A stretch of 64,000 nucleotides of DNA from Deltaproteobacteria bacterium (GCA_016218805.1 JACRCW010000042.1:1-64000), one strand, 5' to 3'; positions 8,439 to 18,200 are shown, numbered from the stretch's first letter. The notes: generated by a model from the letters alone, not told the origin. Program-made: numbers and translations.

Positions 8439-10459
8439 TGGACGGCCGCGGCTGCATGGGCGAAGCGGCTCCGATCCTGAGCCACGTCGTAGGGCGGGGG
8501 CTTGTCCCCCGCCCGGTTCACCCGAACGCAAGCGCTCAGCACACCCGCCCCACCTCCGCCTGGTTGGCAACGTCGGGCCAACGACATGGCGAAGGAGTCA
8601 TTGCGACTGGAGGGCCGTGGAACTCATCGGGCGGGGGACAAGCCCCCGCCCTACAACGATCTCCGCTTCCAGCCCCACGACGAACTACGTTTCAAGCCCA
8701 ACAGCGAACCACGTTTCAAGCGCAGCTCCCGGCCCCGCGGGTTCACATCCGCCCTGGATGGCTCCCGGTCGCATCAGCAGCGTGCGTGGGGCTGCTGCTG
8801 GCCGCCTGCACGCAGAAGCCGCTCGCCCCGCTCTTCACCGTGGTGGACGTGGAGCCGGCCGCGCGCGTCATTGGGACGGACGCCTCCTTCACGGTGCGCT
8901 TTTCTGAAGACGTGGACGGCCTGGGCGTCAACGCGGACACCGTGGTGCTGGTGGCCACCGAGCGCGTCAACACCTCCTTCCTGAGCGACCTGAACAACCC
9001 CCCGCTCAGCCAGGACCGCCGCGCGGCAGCCGTGCCGCTGGAGCTTGCCGTCTCCGGCGCCAGCGTGACCGCCCGCCCGCTGGCCGCGCTCCCGCCCGGC
9101 ACCGCCCTGAGCCTGCTGGTGTCCATGAAGGTGACCGGTTCCAGCGGGTCCCCCCTGGTGGATGCCACCGGCAAGGAGGCCCACCACCGGGTGGACTACG
9201 CCACCCGCGGCCCGCAGCCCCGCGTGCTCACCACCAGCCTGCCCTCCGGCAACCCGCCGCTGGTGCCGCCCAACCTGCGCGCGTTCACCCTCACCGTGGA
9301 CCTGCCGGTGGAGAACGTCTCGCTCACGGACGTGACGGTCACCGGCCAGCAGGGCGCCCAGGACGTGGCCATTGAGTCCATTGAAGTGCTGCTGGACGGC
9401 GTCACGGTGGATGTCACGCTGCGGGACGGCACCTGCGCGCCGCTGTGCCCCAACGCGGTCTACCTGCTGTCCGCGGCGGGCGGCCTGCGCGGGCGGGATG
9501 GGCAGGCGCTGACGCCGTTCTCGCTGGAGTTCCGGGCGCTGGCGGACGGGGACCATGACGGGCCCGCGCTGGTCCGCCTCCCGGTGCTGCAGCCCGCGGA
9601 GGACCAGGTGGCCATGGCGCTGGTCACCCGCGAACCCGCCCGCGGCCGCCTCCGGGTGGGACCGCCGGGCGGGCCGTACGCGCAGCAGTTCGTGGTGTTC
9701 CCCGCGGGCGGCTGCACCGGCTTCCAGGCCGCGCGCGAATGCCCCTATTCCGTCGTCGCCACCGGGCTGGACCTGGGGCTCACCTGGCAGGGCAACACCT
9801 ACGGCGGCCGGCTGGAGCTGACGGATGACTTTGGCAACACGTCCCTCTACGGCGAATTCACCCTCACCACCGTCCTGCTGCCGCGCCTGAAGGTCACCGA
9901 GGTCTACAACAACCCCCCCGGCGGCCCCACGGAGGAGAAGGCGCTGGAGTTTGTGGAGGTGGCCAACACCTCGGAGGCCACCACGTATGACCTGGCCACC
10001 ATGAGCCTGGCGGCCCAGGACCCCGCCACCGGCGTCATCACGGCGGACATGGACCTGGTGGCGTACGCGGGGGGCTCATCCCTGCTGCCGCCGGGGGAGC
10101 GCGCCGTGCTGGGCGGCCGGCTGTTGGACCCCGGTGCGCTGGGCGTGTCCGCCGGCACGGTGGTCATGCTGGACGCGGACACCTCCCGGGAGACCTTCCT
10201 GCGCGGGCTTTCCTCCGGCGCGGACTCCCGGAAGGTGCTGGCCCTGTACGCGGGTGGCGTGGGGACCGGGGCGCCGCGGGTGAGCTTCTACAGCGCCCCG
10301 GTGGACCTGTACGCGCCCGGCTCCACCTTCCCGGAAGGGGTGAGCGCGGAGCGCCTGGACCTGGTCACGGCGGATGCAGATGCCGCCTGGTGTCATTCGC
10401 CCGGTGGCCCCACGCCCGGCCGGGCCAACTCCGTGGAGGGGCTGCCGGCCTGCCCCTGA
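8438..10459 (+). CDS. Lipoprotein with Ig-like and lamin-tail domains
   Basis: The body is an Ig-like domain (FTVVDVEPAARVIGTDASF onward) followed by beta-rich regions. A C-terminal lamin-tail (LTD) domain begins at LKVTEVYNNPPGGPTEEKAL and ends with WCHSPGGPTPGRAN. A lipobox LLAAC precedes TQKP, so it should be anchored in the outer membrane. The start is uncertain. The ATG at 8438 overlaps the previous stop (TGATG) but puts the lipid Cys at residue 124. The only later in-frame alternative, GTG at 8786, leaves almost no signal peptide. The intervening sequence contains a palindromic repeat element and a 24-bp tandem repeat, so the original N terminus may have been split by an insertion. It is the last gene of the propeller/HhH operon. 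Confidence 0.6.
   Translation: MDGRGCMGEAAPILSHVVGRGLVPRPVHPNASAQHTRPTSAWLATSGQRHGEGVIATGGPWNSSGGGQAPALQRSPLPAPRRTTFQAQQRTTFQAQLPAPRVHIRPGWLPVASAACVGLLLAACTQKPLAPLFTVVDVEPAARVIGTDASFTVRFSEDVDGLGVNADTVVLVATERVNTSFLSDLNNPPLSQDRRAAAVPLELAVSGASVTARPLAALPPGTALSLLVSMKVTGSSGSPLVDATGKEAHHRVDYATRGPQPRVLTTSLPSGNPPLVPPNLRAFTLTVDLPVENVSLTDVTVTGQQGAQDVAIESIEVLLDGVTVDVTLRDGTCAPLCPNAVYLLSAAGGLRGRDGQALTPFSLEFRALADGDHDGPALVRLPVLQPAEDQVAMALVTREPARGRLRVGPPGGPYAQQFVVFPAGGCTGFQAARECPYSVVATGLDLGLTWQGNTYGGRLELTDDFGNTSLYGEFTLTTVLLPRLKVTEVYNNPPGGPTEEKALEFVEVANTSEATTYDLATMSLAAQDPATGVITADMDLVAYAGGSSLLPPGERAVLGGRLLDPGALGVSAGTVVMLDADTSRETFLRGLSSGADSRKVLALYAGGVGTGAPRVSFYSAPVDLYAPGSTFPEGVSAERLDLVTADADAAWCHSPGGPTPGRANSVEGLPACP
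8489..8654. repeat. Inverted-repeat element (MITE-like) with 27-bp ends
   Basis: 8489-8515 and 8628-8654 are exact reverse complements (27 bp each) around 112 bp of non-coding-looking sequence. Each arm is itself nearly self-complementary (GGCGGGGGCTTGTCCCCCGCC), so each can fold into its own hairpin. There is no transposase. The reading frame of the lipoprotein stays open through it. The structure fits a non-autonomous mobile or REP-type repeat. I see no obvious target-site duplication. Confidence 0.6.
8657..8728 (+). repeat. Three copies of a 24-bp tandem repeat
   Basis: Units at 8657-8680, 8681-8704 and 8705-8728 all start CGAW/CGAA and share a CGTTTCAAGC- or CGCTTCCAGC-type core. 24 bp is a multiple of three, so in the open frame it reads as repeated RTTFQAQ. 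It lies directly after the inverted-repeat element and before the lipoprotein signal peptide. Confidence 0.5.
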
Positions 10460-10596
10460 ACGGCGGTCAAGGCTCCGCTCCAGCGGCCGGACCACCCCGC
10501 AAGTCTACATTCCATGCAAGGGCACCGGCCCCTTTACATCCGTCGCCAGCCGTTGGAATGAGCCCCCCCTTTTTCGGGAAGGAGGACTGACTCCGC

Positions 10597-12456
10597 GTGG
10601 CCTCAGGCTCTGGCGCAAGACACATCGGCCCCCTGCTGTGTTGGGGCGTGGTGTTCGCCGACATCGGGACCAGCGTCTACTACGTCCCGGGCATCCTGTG
10701 GGGAGATGTGGGCCGGCCGGCGGCGGCGTTTGTGGCCATCACCGGGCTGTGTTTCATCCTGCTGGCCCGCAAATACGTGGAGATCACCGGCCGCTACGTG
10801 GATGGCGGCGGGGTGGTGAGCGCGGCCACGGAGGCCTTTGGACCCATGGTGGGCGCCCTGGGCGGGATGCTCATCACGGTGGACTACTTCCTGACGTCCT
10901 CCATTTCGGCGGTCAGCGGGTTTGAATACGTCTCCTCCATGACGGACCTGGGCGGCGCCAAGATCTGGCTCACCGCCCTGGCCATGGTCCTGCTGGGCGT
11001 CCTCAACGTCATTGGCCTGCGCGAAAGCGCGTTCTTCTCCACCTTCATGGCCGTGGCGGCGCTCTTTGCCACGCTGCTGACCGCGGCCGGGGCCGCCTGG
11101 GAGGCCCGCCCGGAGGACTGGCAGCGCATCCTCAGTGACCTGGGCAGCGTGCGCGGGCTGCCCCCGCTCAAGCTGCTGGAGGGCTTTGCCGGCGCCTGGC
11201 TGGCCTTCAGCGGCCTGGAGTCCATGAGCCAGCTGTCCCCTGCCCTGCGCTCCCCCAAGAACGTGGTGGCCGCCCGGGCCATGATCTTGGTGACCCTCAC
11301 CATCCTGGCCACCAGCCCCATCCTGACGGCGTTCTCCGTGGCGCTGCTGGACACCGCCCACACCAACCCGGACCAGTTCATTGCCGCCCTGGGGCACCAC
11401 GCCGGCGGCCACCCCCTGCAGGCCCTGGTGGTGATCACCGCCTCCGCGCTGCTGCTGTTCGCCTCCAACACAGCCATCATCGGCTGCTACCACGTGTTTG
11501 TGGCGGTCACGCGCGAGCGCTTCCTCCCCGCCACGCTGGCACGCGTGGGGCAGAAGTTTGGCACGCCGCACAACGCCATTGCGCTGGCCGTGGTGGTGCC
11601 GGTGACCATTGTCTTTGCCACGCAGGGGTCACTGACGCTGCTGGGGCACCTGTACGCGTTTGGGCTGCTGGGAGCCTTCACGCTGTCCAGCCTGTCCATG
11701 GACGTGGTGGCCTGGCGCGAAAAGCGCCGCGGGTTCGGGTTTGCGCTGGGTCTGCTCACCACGGCGCTGGTGGGCGCGGCGTGGGGCGCCAACCTGTTCT
11801 TCAAGGTGCAGTCCACGGTGTTTGGCGTCACGCTGGTGGGGATGGGGATGGCGCTGGCCTTCACCGTCCGCAAGGGCTGGGTCCACGGCGAAGTGAACCT
11901 GGTGCCATTCCTCACCGCCGAAGGCGCGGAGAGCGCCGCGGAGAGCCACCCCACCATGCGCAAGATCCTGACGCTGCAGGAGGCGCAGGACCTGCTGGCG
12001 GTCTACCCCTCCGGCGTGCTGGTCCCGGTGCGCGGGTTCCGCCCGGCGCTGCTGGACGCGGCGGTGGAGCTGGCCCGCAAGCGCGCGGACCAGGCGGTGC
12101 ACCTGCTGTTTGTGGACGAAGTACCCGGCCTGTTCTACCCGCCCAAGGTGGGTCCCTCCGCCGAGGGCATCCGCACCATGGCGCGCTGCAGCCAGTACGT
12201 GGAGCAGAAGGGCGTGGCCGCCGTCCCCGTGTGGCGGCTGAGCCATGACGCGTCCGCCTCCATTGCGTCCGCCGCCCGCAAGCTGGAGACCAAGGTGGTC
12301 ATGGTGGGCGCGTCCGAACGCAACGCGCTGTGGACGGTCCTGCGCGGCAGCGTCATCCGCGGCCTGCTGGAGAAGCTGGACAAGTCCGTGGAGCTGGTTG
12401 TCGCCGACACCGGCGGAAAATCCGGCGGCGGGGGAGCCGTGGCGCTGCCCCGCTGA
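10597..12456 (+). CDS. APC-family amino acid permease with UspA-like C-terminal domain
   Basis: Inner-membrane secondary transporter of 619 residues. About 12 membrane helices occupy residues 8-420. The first contains the APC signature area (WGVVFADIGTSVYYVPG) and the second loop GRYVDGGGVVSAATEAFGP. Residues of about 450-610 form a soluble domain with an alternating beta/alpha pattern ending VVMVGASERN...LRGSVIRGL, as in universal stress protein domains fused to some transporters. The substrate cannot be told from sequence. The GTG start at 10597 follows GGAGG at about 12 bases. The gene precedes fabZ by 99 bp on the same strand, so co-transcription with the lipid A genes is possible but not certain. 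Confidence 0.82.
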   Translation: MASGSGARHIGPLLCWGVVFADIGTSVYYVPGILWGDVGRPAAAFVAITGLCFILLARKYVEITGRYVDGGGVVSAATEAFGPMVGALGGMLITVDYFLTSSISAVSGFEYVSSMTDLGGAKIWLTALAMVLLGVLNVIGLRESAFFSTFMAVAALFATLLTAAGAAWEARPEDWQRILSDLGSVRGLPPLKLLEGFAGAWLAFSGLESMSQLSPALRSPKNVVAARAMILVTLTILATSPILTAFSVALLDTAHTNPDQFIAALGHHAGGHPLQALVVITASALLLFASNTAIIGCYHVFVAVTRERFLPATLARVGQKFGTPHNAIALAVVVPVTIVFATQGSLTLLGHLYAFGLLGAFTLSSLSMDVVAWREKRRGFGFALGLLTTALVGAAWGANLFFKVQSTVFGVTLVGMGMALAFTVRKGWVHGEVNLVPFLTAEGAESAAESHPTMRKILTLQEAQDLLAVYPSGVLVPVRGFRPALLDAAVELARKRADQAVHLLFVDEVPGLFYPPKVGPSAEGIRTMARCSQYVEQKGVAAVPVWRLSHDASASIASAARKLETKVVMVGASERNALWTVLRGSVIRGLLEKLDKSVELVVADTGGKSGGGGAVALPR

Positions 12457-12555
12457 GGGCCCGTCCACCTCTTGTCCGGCCCACCCCTTGTGTGCCACTT
12501 GCTGCGCCCCTACCAGACCGGGCGCACCGCCCGCGACGACAAGGAGAACCGCCCC

Positions 12556-13080
12556 ATGTCGGACACCGGCACCCCGCCACCACCCGCTGCGCCATCGGCC
12601 ATTCCACCGGGCATCAAGGTGGAGCTGGACATCCACGGGATTCTCAAGTGCCTCCCGCACCGGGCGCCCTTTGTCATGGTGGACAAGGTCACCGGCGTCC
12701 GGGACATGAAGCTGTACGGCTACAAGAACATCACGGCCAATGAGCCCTACTTCATGGGTCACTTCCCGGAATTCCCCGTGTTCCCAGGCGTCCTGCAGAT
12801 TGAAGCGGTGGGCCAGCTGGGCTGCATCTTTGCGCTGCAGGCCGCGGGCGTGAAGCTGGGGGACAACTCCAGCCAGGTGTTCATGCTGGGCGTGGACGCG
12901 GTGCGCTTCCGCCGCATGGTCATCCCGGGGGACAAGCTGGACCTGTGCGCGTGGCTCATCAAGCGCCGCGGCCCCGTGTGGAAGATGGGCGGCCTGGCCA
13001 GCGTGAACGGCGAGACGGCCTGCGAATGCGAGGTGCTCGCCTGGGTGGGGAAGAAGGACCAGACGCCCAAGATGGGCTGA
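12556..13080 (+). CDS. 3-hydroxyacyl-[ACP] dehydratase FabZ
   Basis: Dehydrates beta-hydroxyacyl-ACP to trans-2-enoyl-ACP in fatty acid elongation. Hot-dog fold with the catalytic His69 (GHFPEFPVFPG) and Glu83 (LQIEAVGQ), and an N-terminal LPHRAPFVMVDKV that matches the family's LPHRYPFLLVD. The usual HFPG reads HFPE here. At 174 residues it is slightly longer than most FabZ because of a Pro-rich N-terminal extension. The ATG at 12556 follows AAGGAG. lpxA starts 24 bp downstream, the standard fabZ-lpxA pairing that balances fatty acid and lipid A synthesis. Confidence 0.93.
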   Translation: MSDTGTPPPPAAPSAIPPGIKVELDIHGILKCLPHRAPFVMVDKVTGVRDMKLYGYKNITANEPYFMGHFPEFPVFPGVLQIEAVGQLGCIFALQAAGVKLGDNSSQVFMLGVDAVRFRRMVIPGDKLDLCAWLIKRRGPVWKMGGLASVNGETACECEVLAWVGKKDQTPKMG

Positions 13081-13104
13081 CCTGCAGCAACCGGAGCACG
13101 CGCC

Positions 13105-13887
13105 ATGACTGAACCGCTCATCCATCCCACCGCCATCGTCGACAAAGCCGCGCAGCTGCACGGGACCGTCCGCGTGGGCCCGTATGCCGTCATTGGCCCC
13201 TCTGTGGTGGCAGAAGAGGGCGTGGTGGTGGGCCCGCACGCCGTCATCACCGGCAGCACCACGCTGCGCAAGGGCGCCCGCATCTTCCAGTTTGCCTCCA
13301 TTGGGGATGTGCCGCAGGACCTCAAGTTCAAGGGCGAGGACACGCGCGTCTTCATTGGGGAGGACACGCAGATCCGGGAGTTTGTCTCCATCCACAAGGG
13401 CACGGTCACCGGGCGCAAGGAGACGCGCGTGGGCGCGCGCTGCATGGTGATGTCCAACGCGCACATCGCGCATGACTGCATTGTGGAGGATGACGTCATC
13501 ATTGCCGGCGGCACCATGCTGGCGGGGCACGTCACCATTGGCACGCAGGTGATCATCTCCGGCCTGGTGGGCATCCACCAGTTTGTCCGCGTGGGGCGCA
13601 ACGCGTTCCTGGCCGGCGGCGCCATCGTCGTGGAGGACGTGATGCCGTTCTGCTTTGCCCAGGGGGACCGCGCGCGCCTGCGCGGGCTCAACCTGGAGGG
13701 GCTCAAGCGGCGCGGCTACTCCAAGGAGCGCATTGAGTCCGTCAAGCGCGCCTACAAGATCCTGTTCCGGGAGAAGCGGACGCTGGAGGACGCGGTGGCC
13801 ACGCTGACCAAGGTGGCCACCACGGATGACGCGCGCGCCATGCTGGAGTTTGCCCGCCGGGACAAGCGTTCACTCATGCGGCCGTGA
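13105..13887 (+). CDS. UDP-N-acetylglucosamine acyltransferase LpxA
   Basis: First step of lipid A synthesis: transfer of a 3-hydroxyacyl chain from ACP to UDP-GlcNAc, in the cytosol. The protein has the hexapeptide-repeat left-handed beta-helix (residues 3-190) and the family signature SNAHIAHDC. The catalytic His is at 123, equivalent to E. coli His125. The helical C-terminal domain (RLRGLNLEGLKRRGY onward) is typical of LpxA, and 260 residues is the normal length. It follows fabZ closely; a glutamine-synthetase-like gene starts 7 bp after its stop. lpxB and lpxD are not in the window. Confidence 0.95.
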   Translation: MTEPLIHPTAIVDKAAQLHGTVRVGPYAVIGPSVVAEEGVVVGPHAVITGSTTLRKGARIFQFASIGDVPQDLKFKGEDTRVFIGEDTQIREFVSIHKGTVTGRKETRVGARCMVMSNAHIAHDCIVEDDVIIAGGTMLAGHVTIGTQVIISGLVGIHQFVRVGRNAFLAGGAIVVEDVMPFCFAQGDRARLRGLNLEGLKRRGYSKERIESVKRAYKILFREKRTLEDAVATLTKVATTDDARAMLEFARRDKRSLMRP

Positions 13888-13894
13888 GCGGGCC

Positions 13895-15175
13895 ATGACC
13901 CGCACGCTGGACGAAACGCTCACCGAAATCCGCCAGTCCAACCTCACCCGCATCCGCCTGGGCCACTGTGACGTCCGCGGTGGCCTGCGCGTGGCCCTGG
14001 TGGCGCCGGACCTGTTCCGCCAGGTGGCGCAGCACGGCGCGGACGCGCTCCCGGGTGAACCGGCCGCCACCGCGGGTGACCGCCTCCACGTGGACCTGGC
14101 TACCTTCACCCGCGTGCCGGGCGAGCCGGGCACCGCGCTGGCCCTGTGCTGGCGCCGCGCCGCGGACGGGACCGGGCACCCCGGGTGTCCCCGCTCCACG
14201 CTGGCGCGCGTGGCCGGCCGCGCGCGTGAGGCCGGCTTCCTCCCCGTGCTGGCCACCGGCCTGGCTTTCCACGTCTTCCGGCTCCCCCTGGCGGAGGCCC
14301 GGGCCCGCCGCTGGCGTGACCTCCCGCCGCTGCACGGCGGCGGCGCCGCGGGCGCCTGGAGCGCCGCCGGTGAGGCGGAGACCTTTCTGCACGCCCTGCA
14401 CGAATCCGCCCGCGGCCTGGGCCTCCCGGTGGATTCGCTGGCCACCGGTGCGGCACCGGGCCGCCTGGAGGCCGCCCTGCGCCCCCAGCCGGTCCTGGAA
14501 GCCGCGGACCAGGCGCTGCTGTTCAAGGCCACCGTGCATGACGTGGCCGCGCGCCTGGGGCTGTGCGCCACGTTCATGGCCCGGCCGTCCACCGCCCTGC
14601 CCCGCGCGCACGCGCAACTGAACCTGGCGCTGTGGGACCTGTCCCAGACGGAGAACCTGTTCATGGGCCCGGGCAGCCGCCCCACGCCGCTGGCGGACGC
14701 CTTTGCCGCCGGGATTGCGGACTACCTGGGCGCCGCGGCGGCCTTCCTGCTGCCCACGTCCAACAGCTACGGCTGGACCGCCGCGGAGCTGGACGGGGCC
14801 GCGGTGGACTTTGCACTGCCGGCGCCCGGCGCGGCGGTGGGCGGGCACCACGGCGTGCGCGTGGCACCCGGGGCGTCTGACCTGGACCCCTACCTCGGCG
14901 CCGCCGCAGCGCTGGGGCTGGGACTGCACGGCGTGGAGCGCCGCTCGGAGGCCCCGCACGCCACCGCGCGGGACCACGCGTGGACGCGCCGCGCCATTGA
15001 CCTCCCCGCCACCTGGGATGAAGCGCTGGGCCGGCTGCGGCTGTCCCCCGTGGCGCGGCACGCGCTGGGCAACGCCACCGTGGAGGCCTACCTGGCCGCC
15101 TGCCGTGACGAGCTGGAGGCCCAGCGCCTGGAAGTCAGCGACGTGGAACTGGCACGCCTGTTTGACGCGGGGTGA
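13895..15175 (+). CDS. Glutamine-synthetase-like protein with degenerate active site
   Basis: 426 residues in the glutamine synthetase/PuuA fold: a weak beta-grasp N terminus, then LLFKATVHDVAARLGLCATFMARP, matching the family's FK..v..vA...G..aTFM.KP. Key residues are replaced. The metal/ammonia motif E-x-APGQ-x-E reads GAAPGRLE, losing the first Glu. The GSGMHVH loop reads RAHAQLN, so the substrate His becomes Gln and the second His becomes Asn, without gaps in between. The C-terminal DPYL and GLHGVE match NPYL and GI. It is therefore probably not an active ligase and may be a binding or regulatory protein, or catalyse a different reaction. ATG at 13895, 7 bp after lpxA; a hairpin terminator follows the stop. 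Confidence 0.75.
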   Translation: MTRTLDETLTEIRQSNLTRIRLGHCDVRGGLRVALVAPDLFRQVAQHGADALPGEPAATAGDRLHVDLATFTRVPGEPGTALALCWRRAADGTGHPGCPRSTLARVAGRAREAGFLPVLATGLAFHVFRLPLAEARARRWRDLPPLHGGGAAGAWSAAGEAETFLHALHESARGLGLPVDSLATGAAPGRLEAALRPQPVLEAADQALLFKATVHDVAARLGLCATFMARPSTALPRAHAQLNLALWDLSQTENLFMGPGSRPTPLADAFAAGIADYLGAAAAFLLPTSNSYGWTAAELDGAAVDFALPAPGAAVGGHHGVRVAPGASDLDPYLGAAAALGLGLHGVERRSEAPHATARDHAWTRRAIDLPATWDEALGRLRLSPVARHALGNATVEAYLAACRDELEAQRLEVSDVELARLFDAG

Positions 15176-15180
15176 CCCGC

Positions 15181-15205
15181 CCGGGCGGCTCTGTGGGCCG
15201 CCCGG
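15181..15205 (+). terminator. Hairpin after the glutamine-synthetase-like gene
   Basis: CCGGGCGGC and GCCGCCCGG form a perfect 9-bp GC stem with a 7-base loop, six bases after the stop codon. It is followed by a T/G-rich run (TGGGTGTCTTGTTG). This is a good candidate for intrinsic termination of the fabZ-lpxA operon. Confidence 0.6.
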
Positions 15206-15241
15206 TGGGTGTCTTGTTGATTGTAGGAGGAAGGGGGATGC

Positions 15242-15273
15242 GGGGAGGCCGCCCGCCAACGGGCGACCTCCCC
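15242..15273 (-). terminator. Hairpin after the giant surface-protein gene
   Basis: GGGGAGGCCGCCCG (15242-15255) pairs with CGGGCGACCTCCCC (15260-15273): 14 bp with one mismatch that can be a wobble pair, and a CCAA loop. It lies 11 bp beyond the minus-strand stop at 15285. There is no U-tract after the stem on the minus strand, so it may act as a 3' stabiliser or bidirectional block. Confidence 0.5.
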
Positions 15274-15284
15274 CCATCACTGCT

Positions 15285-18200
15285 TCAGGATGCCCGGCGA
15301 CGGCGGGCCACCAGCACCAGCAACGCCAGGCCGAGGAGGGCCGCAGGCGCGCGGGTCTCGGTGGCTTCGCAGCCGCAGCCGCCGCCACCCGGTTCCTCTT
15401 CGCCACCACCGCCGCCACCGCCGGAGCTGGGCGTCACCACGCCGCTGCTGGAGCCCGGCGTCACACCACCGGACGAACCCGCCGCGCCGCTGGACGCCAC
15501 GCCACCGGAGGACCCGGCCGCGCCGCTGGACGCCACGCCGCCGGACGAACCGGCCGCACCGCTGGAATCCGTGACGCCCGAGGACGCCACGCCACCGGAG
15601 GAACCGGCTGCACCGCTGGAATCCGTGACGCCCGAGGACGCCACGCCACCGGAGGACCCGGCCGCGCCGCTGGAGGCGGTGCCCCCGGACGACCCGCCGC
15701 CGCCACTGGAGGACGCCGCGCCGCCGGACGAGCCGGACGCGGTGCCGCCGCTGGAGCTGCTGGACGTGGAGTCGCAGGCATCGCCGATGTTGTTGCCATT
15801 GGCATCCTCCTGGCCCGCGTTGCTGACCAGGCGGCAGTTGTCGGCGCTGTCCAGCACACCGTCACCATCGCTGTCGTCATCCAGGAAGTCCGGCGTGCCA
15901 TCCGTGTCGGTGTCCACCGGCGCCGTGGCGGGGTCGGCATCACCGGCCTCCACGGAGTCGGCCACGGTGTCGCCGTCGCTGTCGTCGTCAATGTAGTCGG
16001 GCTTGCCGTCGTTGTCGGTGTCCACGGGCGCAGTCGCCAGGTCGGTATCGCCCGCTTCCTGGGCGTCCGTAATGGTGTCGCCGTCGGAATCCGTGTCCAG
16101 CGCGTCAATCGGGCCCGCGTTGTCCGTGTTGCGCGGGTTGGCCAGGTCACCCACTTCCTCGCCATCGCGGATGGTGTCGCCGTCGCTGTCGGGGTTGTTC
16201 GGGTCGGTCCCCAGGGTCGGTTCCAGGGCGTCCGGCACGCCGTCGGCGTCAGTATCCGTGGCCGTCACCGTGAGGGTGATGTCCCGGGTGGCCTGGGACG
16301 TGCCGTCGTCCGCCACCAGCGTGAGCGGCCAGGCGCGCGCCTCCGTCAACACCGGCGTCCAGGTGAACACGCCGGTGGTGCTGGAGAACGACGACGTCGT
16401 TGGGCGGCCCGTGACGCTGTAGCTGATGGACGGACCATCCACGTCCGTGGCTGCCACGGTGAAGGTGATGGGAGAACCCACCGCCACCGCCAGGTCCGCG
16501 GTGGGCGTGGGGGCCACCAGCACCGGCGTGTCATTCACCGGCGTCACGTCAATGGTCACCGTGGCCTGGTCAGTGGCTCCGGACGGGTCCGTCACGGAGA
16601 ACACCAAGCTGTCCGGCCCGGCGTATTCGGCGCTGGGCTGGTAGGTCAGGTTGGGCTCCGTCCCGCTGAGCGTGCCGTGCGTGGGCGCGGTGACCACCGC
16701 GTAGACCAGCACGTCACCGTCCACGTCCGTACCCGCCAGCGTGATGGCCTGCGTGGCGTCCTCCGCCAGCGTGACCGTGGCATCCACCGCCACGGGCGCG
16801 TCATTCACCGCGGTCACGGTGAGGTCCACCGTGACCGTGTTGGAGTCCACCGTCCCGTCATTGGCCGCGTAGGTGAACGAGTCCGCCCCGCTGTAGTCCT
16901 GCGACGGCTGGTAGGTGAACGACCCATCCGCCGCCAGCGTGAGCGTGCCGTGGGCCACGTCCGAGACGACGTGTGCCGTCAGCGCATCCAGGTCCGGGTC
17001 CAGGTCGTTGGCCAGCACGCCCAGCAGGGCGCTCACCGTCAGCAGCGTGTCCTCCGTGGCCGTGTAGGACTCGGTGGTCGCCACGGGCGCGTCGTTGATC
17101 GGGGTCACCGTCACCACAAACGTGTCCGAGCTGCGGGCCCCGTCCGGGTCCGTAGCGCTGACGGTGATGGTCACCGTGCCAAACGCATCCGCGCGCGGCT
17201 TCACCGTCAACGTGCGGTCCGCGCCCGTGCCGGCCAGCGTGAGATCCGCATCCAGCACCAGCGTGGTATCCCCGGACTCCGCTGTCACCGTGAGTTGGTC
17301 CGCCGCCGTCTCCAGGTCACCAATGGTGAACGTCAGGGCCTGGGACGTGGTGTCCTCGTCAATCGTGATGTCGGTGATGTCCGTGATCGTCGGCGCGTCA
17401 TTCACCGCGGTGACCGTCAGGGTGAAGGTCACCTGCGCGGTCAGGGCGCCATCAGAGACCGTCAGGGTGACCGTGCTGGTGCCGGACATGTTGGCCGCCG
17501 GGTGCAGGGTCAGCGTGCGGTCAAAGCCGGTGCCGCCAAACTCAATGCCGCTGTCCGGAAGCACCGCCTGGTCTGACGACACGCCGGTCAACACCAGCGT
17601 ATCCGCCGCCGTGTCCACGTCCAGCAGGGTCAACGTGATGGGGCCCAGCACCACGTCTTCGCTGGTGGTCTGGTCCGACACCGCCAGCAACGTGGGCGCA
17701 TCATTCACGGCCGCAATGACCACCTGGAAGGTGGTGGTGGCCGTGGCACCCAGTTCATCCGTGACGGTGAGCGTGATGGTCACCGTCCCGTTCTGGTTGG
17801 CCGCGGGCGTCACCAGGACGGTGCGGTTGGCGTCCGTCCCACCCAGCGCAATACCGCTGGTGGGCACCACCAGCGGGTCAGAGGAGTCCGCGGTCACCAC
17901 CAGGTTGGTCACCGGGGTCTCCGTGTCACCCACAGTGAACGTCAGCGCTGAGGTGGCGCCGTCCTCGTCAATGGCCTGGTCGGTCACCGCTGAGACAGAG
18001 GGCGAATCGTTCACGGAGGTCACGGTCAGGACAAACGTGTCCGTGCCCGTGCCGCCGTTGGCGTCCGCCACCGTCAGCGTGATGGTGGCCGTGCCGTTCT
18101 GGTTGGCCGCGGGAGTGACCGTCACCGTGCGGCTGGCTCCGCTGCCCCCAAGGGCGATGTTGCTGTCAGGAACCAGCGTGGTGTTGGAGGAGGAAGCCGT

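Noticed and set aside
10518..10535. Possible terminator hairpin AAGGG...CCCTT after the lamin-tail lipoprotein gene
   Set aside because: The stem is only five pairs with an imperfect match, too weak to list as a terminator.
14703..17576. 957-codon open frame on the plus strand, and similar long ones at 17074-20247 and 20494-22536
   Set aside because: These are the complement of the giant repeat gene; their translations are just low-complexity copies of the repeats, and the minus-strand frame has signal peptide, domains and anchor.
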